Part shown: positions 1-4,734 of the stretch, piece by piece
How the letters are laid out: every line of letters starts with the position of its first letter
Position numbering within the stretch: the stretch's first letter is position 1
DNA from: Treponema sp.
Lineage (GTDB): Bacteria; Spirochaetota; Spirochaetia; Treponematales; Breznakiellaceae
Reading direction: 5' to 3'
Assembly: GCA_031281855.1 (NCBI GenBank)
Contig: JAITEW010000050.1
Coordinates: 1-8,154 of the forward strand
Length of the DNA: 8,154 nucleotides
Notes under the pieces: generated by a model
What the model saw: the letters and a program-made list of their open reading frames with translations, nothing else
Database searches by the model: none
What the model was told of the DNA's origin: nothing
Translations under genes and position numbers: made by a program

Positions 1-28
1 AATTGCTCGGGCAGACTGATCCGCAATT

Positions 29-64
29 GTTCCCGATAGCCCGGGAACGGTGAAAACCCCGGGC
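29..64. repeat. Overlapping GC-rich inverted repeats (alternative hairpins)
   Basis: GTTCCCG (29-35) pairs perfectly with CGGGAAC (42-48) around a 6-nt loop. GCCCGGG (39-45) can instead pair with CCCGGGC (58-64) around a 12-nt loop. The two stems share bases, so they exclude each other. A weaker outer dyad, AATTGC (1-6) with GCAATT (23-28), lies just upstream. No T tract follows, so this is not a standard intrinsic terminator. The rest of 1-177 holds no complete gene; from about 85 onward it is AT-rich and promoter-like. Confidence 0.4.
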
Positions 65-150
65 AGGGCTGGCGGGATTTGACGCTTATAGTTATATATT
101 GATATTTATTTATATGTTATAGTAAAAACTCGTGTTTTTTAGAAAATCTG

Positions 151-159
151 TGGTATTAT
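151..159 (+). promoter_or_regulatory. Candidate extended -10 promoter for the small ORF
   Basis: TG-G-TATTAT fits the extended -10 pattern TGnTATAAT with one mismatch. It would start transcription around 166, just before the ribosome binding site. No good -35 box lies 16-18 bp upstream. A second extended -10 match, TG-T-TATAGT, is at 115-123 and also lacks a -35 box. Assigned by inspection only. Confidence 0.35.
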
Positions 160-165
160 ATCAAT

Positions 166-170
166 AGGAG
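166..170 (+). promoter_or_regulatory. Ribosome binding site for the 178 ORF
   Basis: AGGAG ends 7 nt before the ATG at 178, which is good spacing. A second purine run, AAAGGAG (171-177), abuts the start codon and is too close to be used. This site supports both the small ORF and its start. Confidence 0.65.
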
Positions 171-177
171 AAAGGAG

Positions 178-396
178 ATGGCTGAACTGAGAGATAACAT
201 AACTCTTAGAGAAGCGAGAGAGGTACTGGAAAAGTACTACTTTACACAAACGCCTTTGCCGTCAAACGAGGAGTTCAGTAAAATGTACAATGTAAAACCG
301 GAGGTACTGGAGGCTCTTTTCAAAAAGCTTGATTTTTGTTCGCATTACCCTGACGCCATGGGCATTGACTTCATATTCAACTATTTCAAGGACTAA
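178..396 (+). CDS. Small hypothetical protein, 72 aa
   Basis: I do not recognise this protein. It is acidic, has no signal peptide or membrane segment, and looks mostly helical. Residues about 27-52 (starting PLPSNEEFSKMYNV) resemble a helix-turn-helix, with a short helix, a turn at Asn-Val-Lys-Pro and a second helix, so a small DNA-binding or adaptor role is possible; this is inference only. A well-placed AGGAG ends 7 nt before the ATG and makes it a credible real gene. Codon use is AT-rich with several AGA codons, unlike the GC-rich genes from 1650 onward, which suggests acquired DNA. It lies 76 bp upstream of the AAA/DUF4143 ATPase on the same strand, but that gene appears to have its own promoter. 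Confidence 0.55.
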   Translation: MAELRDNITLREAREVLEKYYFTQTPLPSNEEFSKMYNVKPEVLEALFKKLDFCSHYPDAMGIDFIFNYFKD

Positions 397-422
397 TCGC
401 AATAAATAGGAGTTTTAGCGGA

Positions 423-434
423 TTTTTGCAAAAA
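423..434. repeat. 12-bp perfect palindrome upstream of the ATPase promoter
   Basis: TTTTTGCAAAAA is a perfect palindrome ending 3 bp before the proposed -35 box at 438. It also lies within or beside a stem formed by GAGTTTT (410-416) and AAAACTC (431-437). It could be an operator, or the tail of a weak hairpin after the small ORF. A/T-rich palindromes like this also arise by chance. Confidence 0.3.
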
Positions 435-437
435 CTC

Positions 438-466
438 TTGATTTCATCATATTTTTTGTATATTCT
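438..466 (+). promoter_or_regulatory. Sigma70-like promoter of the ATPase gene, apparently leaderless
   Basis: The -35 box TTGATT (438-443), a 17-bp spacer and the -10 box TATTCT (461-466) are followed by exactly 6 nt and then the ATG at 473. The predicted start of transcription therefore coincides with the A of the start codon. No Shine-Dalgarno sequence precedes the ATG. An alternative -10 hexamer, TATATT (459-464), would leave a leader of only about 2 nt. Confidence 0.5.
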
Positions 467-477
467 TGAAATATGAT
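446..477. promoter_or_regulatory. 9-bp inverted repeat bracketing the -10 box and start codon
   Basis: ATCATATTT (446-454) and AAATATGAT (469-477) are perfect inverted copies separated by 14 bp. The spacer contains the proposed -10 box and the right arm covers the ATPase start codon. The arm centres are 23 bp apart, about two helical turns, as for a dimeric repressor. It is a candidate operator; the cognate protein is unknown. The 72-aa upstream protein or the ATPase itself are possible candidates. Confidence 0.4.
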
Positions 478-1675
478 AGAACGCCCCATATATCTTGCAA
501 AGCTGCTTGGATTTAAGGATAAACAACTCATAAAAATCGTTACCGGTGTACGGCGTTGCGGAAAATCAACGTTGTTTGAACTGTATCAGGACGAGCTTGC
601 AGGGCAAGGCGTTAAGGCGGAACAAATCCAAAGCATCAATTTTGAGGACCCGGCGTATCTTGAGCTTTTGGACTGGGGAAAACTATACGCGCACGTCGCC
701 GGCCGTCTTGTGCGGGACAACATGAATTACATATTCCTCGATGAAGTCCAGAATGTTCCGGATTTTCAAAAAGCCGCCGACGGGCTTTTTCTCAGGAAAA
801 ACGTGGATCTGTATCTGACCGGTTCAAACTCGAAAATGCTCTCAGGAGCCTGGGCGACTCTGCTTTCTGGCCGTTATGTCGAAATCCACCTCTTCCCTTT
901 GTCGTTCAAAGAATATGTGTCGTACATGGCGCAGCGGTCTGGTTTTGAGGCTTTCGGGCTTGAGAAGTGGTATAGCAGGTATACAGGGTACAGCGGGTTT
1001 CCCTATGCCGCACAGATTGATGAACCGTTGATACGCGACTATCTTTCCGGCATCTACAGTACTATCGTTCTAAAAGATGTGGTAGAAAACAAAAACATCA
1101 GGGATGTAAGCCGGCTTGAAAGCGTTATCAGGTTTATGGCGGATATCACGGGTTCGGAAACTTCTATCAATAATATAGCGAAAACCATGACCGCCGACGG
1201 CCGGAAGATGGATAACCATGCTGTTGAGGACTATCTTGACGCGCTGAGGGACAGCTATATCATGTACCGCGCAGACAGGTATGACGTAAAAGGGAAAAAG
1301 CTCCTTAAAACGCTCAACAAATATTATCTTGTCGATCCCGCTCTGCGTTACTTCCTGCTTGGGGACAAGAAGCCGGACAGCGGGCATGTGCTTGAGAACG
1401 TCGTGTACATGGAACTCCTGCGGCGCTATCACCGGGTCTTTATCGGCAAAATCGGCGAAAAGGAAGTGGACTTCGTGGTTGAAGGCAGCGGCGGGACGGA
1501 GTATTACCAGGTTTCGGATACTGTCAGGGACAAAACTACGCTTGCCCGCGAACTTGCCCCGCTGGACGCGATCCGCGACCATAACCCTAAGTTCCTGCTA
1601 ACCAGGGATTACGATCCGCCGGTTTCCCACAACGGGATAAAACAGCTCAATGTATTTGAGTGGCTGCTGCAATAG
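473..1675 (+). CDS. AAA-family ATPase with C-terminal DUF4143 domain
   Basis: This 400-aa protein has the standard length and layout of the widespread AAA/DUF4143 family. An N-terminal P-loop ATPase carries Walker A GVRRCGKS (25-32), Walker B YIFLDE (86-91, with D90 and E91) and a sensor-like LTGSNS (115-120). The family signatures GRYVEIHL and FPLSF (133-145) follow. The DUF4143 part includes LENVVYMEL (307-315) and a PD-(D/E)xK-like core, with E331-V-D333 followed by Q346-V-S. Members are typical of gut and oral anaerobes, often horizontally transferred, and their cellular role is unclear. ATP binding is well supported; nuclease activity is not. The protein should be cytoplasmic. The ATG has no ribosome binding site but a promoter ends 6 nt before it. 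Base composition is more AT-rich than downstream genes. Its last 29 bp overlap the convergent pseudouridine synthase reading frame. Confidence 0.9.
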   Translation: MIERPIYLAKLLGFKDKQLIKIVTGVRRCGKSTLFELYQDELAGQGVKAEQIQSINFEDPAYLELLDWGKLYAHVAGRLVRDNMNYIFLDEVQNVPDFQKAADGLFLRKNVDLYLTGSNSKMLSGAWATLLSGRYVEIHLFPLSFKEYVSYMAQRSGFEAFGLEKWYSRYTGYSGFPYAAQIDEPLIRDYLSGIYSTIVLKDVVENKNIRDVSRLESVIRFMADITGSETSINNIAKTMTADGRKMDNHAVEDYLDALRDSYIMYRADRYDVKGKKLLKTLNKYYLVDPALRYFLLGDKKPDSGHVLENVVYMELLRRYHRVFIGKIGEKEVDFVVEGSGGTEYYQVSDTVRDKTTLARELAPLDAIRDHNPKFLLTRDYDPPVSHNGIKQLNVFEWLLQ

Positions 1676-2369
1676 ACTTGCCCGGATAGTTCAGGAAAGA
1701 TTCAAAATAATCCGGCAAAGGCGCGCTTACGTCCAGGCCATCAGGAACCAGGGGCGGGAAAGGAGGGAGCGAGAGCCGCGCGGCATGGAGCAAAAGGCGC
1801 TTTAAGCCCATGGTTTTCCGCAATGATTTGTTCAGGCTGAAGTCGCCGTATTTATCGTCCCCAAGCACAGGGCAGCCGATGCGGGCCAAATGGCGCCGGA
1901 TCTGGTGCATCCTCCCGGTTCCCAATTACAGATCCAGAAGCGAGAAGTCCCGGCCATTGACGCTCCAGGAAGAAATGAGGGTGTAAAACGTTTCTGATTC
2001 AAGTTCCCTGCCGCGGACATCAAGGCTCCCTCGGATAATTCCCTGTGCTGGAGAAGGGGCGCCGGAACAGACCGCCTGGTACTGCTTTATGACGCCCTTT
2101 TCGCGGTCCTGCGGCGTTCCGCTCCGGGCGCCGCGCCTGCTGAAGAGGGCGGAAAACCCGGCGGCGGCTTCCCGGTTTTTGGCGACCAGTATCAGGCCTG
2201 AAGTATCCCGGTCCAGGCGGTGGACCAGAAGGGGCCGTACCGCGCAGGTTTCTGCCAGCAGGGAATCCAGGGAAACCGTAACCCCCTCGCCGCCCTGTAC
2301 CGGAAGGCCCGCGGGCTTGTTCAGGACCATGCAGCTCGTGTTTTCAAAAAGAACGGGTATTTGCTTCAT
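1647..2369 (-). pseudogene. RluA-family pseudouridine synthase interrupted by an in-frame TAA
   Basis: The family isomerises uridine to pseudouridine in rRNA or tRNA. The first part (2369 to 1926, 147 codons) has the N-terminal VLNKPAGLPVQ and the catalytic motif HRLDRDTSG with D53. It then meets TAA at 1926-1928. Translation in the same frame continues without any shift for about 92 codons as LGTGRMHQIRRHLARIG, PVLGDDKYG and LLLHAARL, the expected second half. Aligned to the family pattern LEVxLETGRTHQIR, the stop replaces one variable residue, so CAA, GAA or AAA to TAA explains it. A product stopping there would lack the GRxHQIR and LLHA segments. The whole frame, about 240 codons, matches a short RluA protein without an S4 domain. 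There is no Shine-Dalgarno sequence before the ATG. Readthrough, a separate TTG restart at 1925 or a sequencing error are alternatives to a pseudogene. Confidence 0.8.
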
Positions 2370-2389
2370 TATGCGGTAATAAGTATACT
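2361..2389 (+). promoter_or_regulatory. Sigma70-like promoter of the 2396 gene, apparently leaderless
   Basis: TTGCTT (2361-2366), a 17-bp spacer and TATACT (2384-2389) are followed by 6 nt and then the ATG at 2396. Transcription should begin at the start codon itself, and no Shine-Dalgarno sequence is present. The -35 box lies inside the 5' end of the divergent pseudouridine synthase gene. AGTATACT (2382-2389) is palindromic, so the same bases also read TATACT on the - strand; no good -35 box supports use in that direction. Confidence 0.55.
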
Positions 2390-2395
2390 ATATAA

Positions 2396-3550
2396 ATGAA
2401 AAAAATGCTCCCTGTACTCCTCCTTGTTCTTCTGATCTTTGTTCCGGTTACAGCCGGAGGGTCTCCCTTGTATTCCCCTACATGGGGTTTCAGGATTGAT
2501 CCGCCTGAGGATTATGAATTCTCAGGCGGAGACGGCAAAAACACGTTTTCCTTTGCAGCCCCCAGCGGGGCGCGGCTGGATTTGGCCGTATACTCCCAGG
2601 GATCGGGCAGGAACCAGTACCAATCCGCAGAAGCGCTTGCGAAGGATGTACAGCGCCGCCTTTCAGGCAGCGGCGGGATCGATACCTTCGAATACCGGCG
2701 CAAACAGGCGGCGATTATGGAACTGTCGTTTTCGGCAGGCAAAGAGATGAGCGGTTGGGGGCTCTGCATAGAGCTTGGGGACGCGCAGCGTTCAAACGCA
2801 AAACACCCTTTCCTCCTGGCCCTTGCCTACGGCCCTGCGGAACTGAAAGATCTTCAGTACCTCTATTTTTCGGTTCTGGATTCCGTAATCCCTGAAGACA
2901 GCGACCGGCATTACCCCGGCCCTGTGACGGACTACAGTTATCCCAGGGAAAAACGGAAGCTCATGAATCTTGCGGGGCTTGACGCTGAAGCGTGGTTTTA
3001 TGAGGAAGACGCCGAAGCCGCGCAGGCCCTGGTGGACCGGGAATTCGCGGTCCTCCGCCGCTACGCGTCAAGCCCTGTGTGGAAAGAAGCCTGGACCCGG
3101 TTCTACCGCGCCATATACCGGGATTCCTACGACAGGCTCATACACGCGGCCTTTATTGTCGAACGGAAGCTGAACGTACCGCCTCTGGAAAATCGCGATT
3201 TCGCCGATTCCCTGCTTAAGTGGGTGCAGTCGTTTAAGTATGAACGGGATCTTTTAGGCAGCGATTTTGTCAACCTTGTAAGCGCCGCTGTTGAAGGCCG
3301 CGGGGACTGCGACAGCAGGGCACTGCTCTGGGCGGTGATGCTTAACCAGGCGGATATCCCGGCGGCCATTATGGTCTCAAGGGAATACAGCCACGCCATG
3401 GGCCTTGCGGAGCTCCCCGGCAGCGGGGCGCATTTTACGCTGGAAGGGAAACAGTGGCTCGTGGCTGAAACTACCGCGAAGGTTTCTATCGGCCTTATTG
3501 GAGCGAATGTAAGCGATATATCAGGGTGGCTGGGGATTGTATTCGAATGA
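2396..3550 (+). CDS. Exported transglutaminase-like protein
   Basis: The 384-aa product begins with a signal peptide: Lys-Lys, a hydrophobic stretch at about 5-19, and a probable cleavage site after PVTA at residue 20. No lipobox cysteine is present, so it should be periplasmic or secreted. Residues about 27-165 (from YSPTWGFRIDPPEDY to VLDSVIP) resemble a PsbP/Mog1-like beta domain; this is inference. The C-terminal third carries a transglutaminase/papain-like core with GRGDCDSRALLW and nucleophile C305, then SHAMG with H333, then W354-L-V-A-E358-T-T. The third catalytic position appears to be Glu in an ETT motif instead of the usual Asp of DPT. The activity may be peptidase-like or amidase-like; the substrate cannot be told. 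It is divergent from the pseudouridine synthase gene and ends 16 bp from the convergent EIIA gene. Confidence 0.75.
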   Translation: MKKMLPVLLLVLLIFVPVTAGGSPLYSPTWGFRIDPPEDYEFSGGDGKNTFSFAAPSGARLDLAVYSQGSGRNQYQSAEALAKDVQRRLSGSGGIDTFEYRRKQAAIMELSFSAGKEMSGWGLCIELGDAQRSNAKHPFLLALAYGPAELKDLQYLYFSVLDSVIPEDSDRHYPGPVTDYSYPREKRKLMNLAGLDAEAWFYEEDAEAAQALVDREFAVLRRYASSPVWKEAWTRFYRAIYRDSYDRLIHAAFIVERKLNVPPLENRDFADSLLKWVQSFKYERDLLGSDFVNLVSAAVEGRGDCDSRALLWAVMLNQADIPAAIMVSREYSHAMGLAELPGSGAHFTLEGKQWLVAETTAKVSIGLIGANVSDISGWLGIVFE

Positions 3551-3566
3551 CGGCCTGTATCGGTTT

Positions 3567-4217
3567 TTATCCGTTATCCGTCAGAAGGCTGTAAACATCC
3601 TGGGGCGTTTTTGCCAAAAGAAGGGCGTCCCGGAGCTCCCTGTTTTTGAGCCTTGCGCTGAAAAACGAAAGGGTCTGGAGATAGTAGGCGTGCTGGTTGT
3701 ACGCGGCGGCGATCATGATAAGGATCCTTACAGGCTCGTCGTCCAGGGCCTGGAAATCCGTGATGTCCGTCTGGCTTATGCCTACAGAAACCACCAGGTC
3801 CGTAACTGACGAAAGCCGCACATGCGGGATAGCGATGCCCCGGCCAATGGCGGTGCTCATGAGTTCATCGCGCTTGAGAATTTCCCGGACCAGTTCCTGG
3901 CTGTTTTTGATCTGCGGCGCTGTGGAAATATTCCCCGCCAACGCGGCCAGGGCGTCGCGCTTGGATGAATAATTGAGAAAAATAATCCTGTCAGGAGAAA
4001 CAATGGTTTCCAGGTGAACGGAATCGCTTTGGGATATAAACCGGTTCGATGAAAGACGCTCGTTGACCCATTTTTCGATTTCCAGCTTCTTGAAACGCCA
4101 GACAGTGCCGATTTTTCCTGAAGGAATATCGCCTTTCTGGGCCCAATCATAGACCGTCCGCTCAGAAACCCGTAAATATTTAGCAACCTCTTCTATAGTG
4201 AGGATATCGTCAGTCAT
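3567..4217 (-). CDS. Helix-turn-helix/PTS EIIA (PtsN-like) fusion regulator
   Basis: The 216-aa protein joins two domains. Residues about 5-53 are an excisionase/MerR-type DNA-binding domain (LTIEEVAKYLRVSERTVYDW, then GTVWRFKKLEIEKWV). Residues about 65-213 are a type-2 (fructose/nitrogen) EIIA domain with the phosphorylatable histidine in GRGIAIPHVRL (H132) and a second conserved histidine in NQHAYYLQTL (H176). EIIA domains accept phosphate from HPr or NPr. Treponemes keep EI, HPr and EIIA-like proteins with few sugar permeases, so a regulatory use is likely. I infer a cytoplasmic, phosphorylation-responsive DNA-binding regulator; its targets are unknown. The ATG has only a weak GAG nearby, and a TTGACA promoter ends 6 nt upstream. 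It follows cytidine deaminase by 37 bp on the same strand, so some cotranscription is possible. Confidence 0.85.
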   Translation of the reverse strand: MTDDILTIEEVAKYLRVSERTVYDWAQKGDIPSGKIGTVWRFKKLEIEKWVNERLSSNRFISQSDSVHLETIVSPDRIIFLNYSSKRDALAALAGNISTAPQIKNSQELVREILKRDELMSTAIGRGIAIPHVRLSSVTDLVVSVGISQTDITDFQALDDEPVRILIMIAAAYNQHAYYLQTLSFFSARLKNRELRDALLLAKTPQDVYSLLTDNG

Positions 4218-4223
4218 TAGCTC

Positions 4224-4253
4224 AATTTAGCACTATACAGTACCAAATGTCAA
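4224..4253 (-). promoter_or_regulatory. Promoter of the HTH/EIIA gene, apparently leaderless
   Basis: Read on the - strand, a perfect -35 box TTGACA (4253-4248), an 18-bp spacer and TAAATT (4229-4224) are followed by 6 nt and then the ATG at 4217. The predicted transcription start is the A of the start codon. The -35 box reaches to within 2 bp of the upstream cytidine deaminase stop codon (4257-4255). A 7-bp inverted repeat, ATTTAGC (4225-4231) with GCTAAAT (4259-4265), covers the -10 region and the deaminase stop codon. Confidence 0.5.
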
Positions 4254-4254
4254 G

Positions 4255-4659
4255 CTATGCTAAATCATGAAGGGAATCGTAAGGGTATAAAACGCCGATA
4301 GTGGTATCCACCTTTTCCCCTGAACTGCCCCCGAAACGCACCGGCGCGTCAGGAGGCATAAATTCGCTCAAAACCTGCCGGCAGGCTCCGCAGGGCCCTA
4401 CGGGGTGGAAGGAATCGGGCGTAGCAATGGCAAGGGCGGTAAAACGCCGCCTGCCTTCGCTTACGCCTTTGAACACCGCGCTGCGTTCGGCGCAGACCGT
4501 AAGGCCGTAGGAGCGGTTTTCCACGTTGCAGCCTAAAAACACCGCGCCGTCCTCCGCAAGCAGGGCAGCGCCTACCCGGAACCTGGAATACGGCGCATAG
4601 GCCGCTTCGGCTGCCGCCAAAGCCCTCCGGTAGAGTTCGTCCATAGAAACAGTATCCAT
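4255..4659 (-). CDS. cdd: Cytidine deaminase
   Basis: The enzyme hydrolyses cytidine or deoxycytidine to uridine or deoxyuridine plus ammonia in cytoplasmic pyrimidine salvage. At 134 aa it matches the short homotetrameric, Bacillus-type form. The substrate-binding motif is CNVENRSYG (N45, E47). The zinc-site motif is CAERSA (C56 with catalytic proton shuttle E58), followed by PCGACRQ with zinc ligands C90 and C93. Spacing between these elements is normal. The N-terminal AYAPYSRFRVGAALL segment is typical of the family. The ATG is supported by GGAG (complement of 4666-4669) with 6 nt spacing. No clear promoter was found in the AT-rich 75-bp gap it shares with the divergent propeller gene. The HTH/EIIA gene lies 37 bp downstream on the same strand. 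Confidence 0.95.
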   Translation of the reverse strand: MDTVSMDELYRRALAAAEAAYAPYSRFRVGAALLAEDGAVFLGCNVENRSYGLTVCAERSAVFKGVSEGRRRFTALAIATPDSFHPVGPCGACRQVLSEFMPPDAPVRFGGSSGEKVDTTIGVLYPYDSLHDLA

Positions 4660-4665
4660 AGTTTT

Positions 4666-4669
4666 CTCC
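4666..4669 (-). promoter_or_regulatory. Ribosome binding site of cdd
   Basis: On the - strand GGAG lies 6 nt before the ATG at 4659. It fixes that start in preference to the in-frame ATG at codon 6. Its presence contrasts with the neighbouring genes that lack any such site. Confidence 0.65.
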
Positions 4670-4680
4670 GGTTAAATTGG

Positions 4681-4709
4681 TTGATTCATCCCTGAATATA
4701 GCGTATACT
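4681..4709 (+). promoter_or_regulatory. Sigma70-like promoter of the propeller/M23-like/methyltransferase operon
   Basis: TTGATT (4681-4686), a 17-bp spacer and TATACT (4704-4709) predict a start near 4716 and a leader of about 19 nt. A second TATACT at 4717-4722 has no matching -35 box. The element follows the same pattern (TTGnTT, 17 bp, TATnCT) as the promoters at 438 and 2361. Confidence 0.55.
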
Positions 4710-4725
4710 TTTTTAATATACTATT

Positions 4726-4731
4726 GGGGGG
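4726..4731 (+). promoter_or_regulatory. G-run ribosome binding site deciding a GTG start
   Basis: A run of six G ends 3 nt before the GTG at 4735. The ATG at 4733 is followed almost at once by TAA in its own frame, so it cannot be the start. The G run is an unusual, closely spaced Shine-Dalgarno sequence, but it is the only purine-rich candidate. Confidence 0.45.
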
Positions 4732-4734
4732 TAT

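Noticed and set aside
3..53. Open frame from the left edge ending in TGA (16 codons) that could be the tail of an upstream gene
   Set aside because: It is too short to show any family signal, and the overlapping dyads give another explanation for its composition.
1..64. Integron attC site, considered because treponemes can carry integrons
   Set aside because: The paired GTTRRRY and RYYYAAC core sites are not in the required order and spacing.
1070..1582. 170-codon open frame on the - strand
   Set aside because: It lies wholly antisense to the DUF4143 part of the ATPase gene, has no recognisable motif, and is explained as a shadow of the + strand codons.
3551..3582. Possible bidirectional terminator between the convergent 2396 and 3567 genes
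   Set aside because: There is a T5 run and a short GACGG/CCGTC pairing, but no strong stem next to a T tract; the 7-mer TATCCGT is merely repeated in tandem at 3568-3581.
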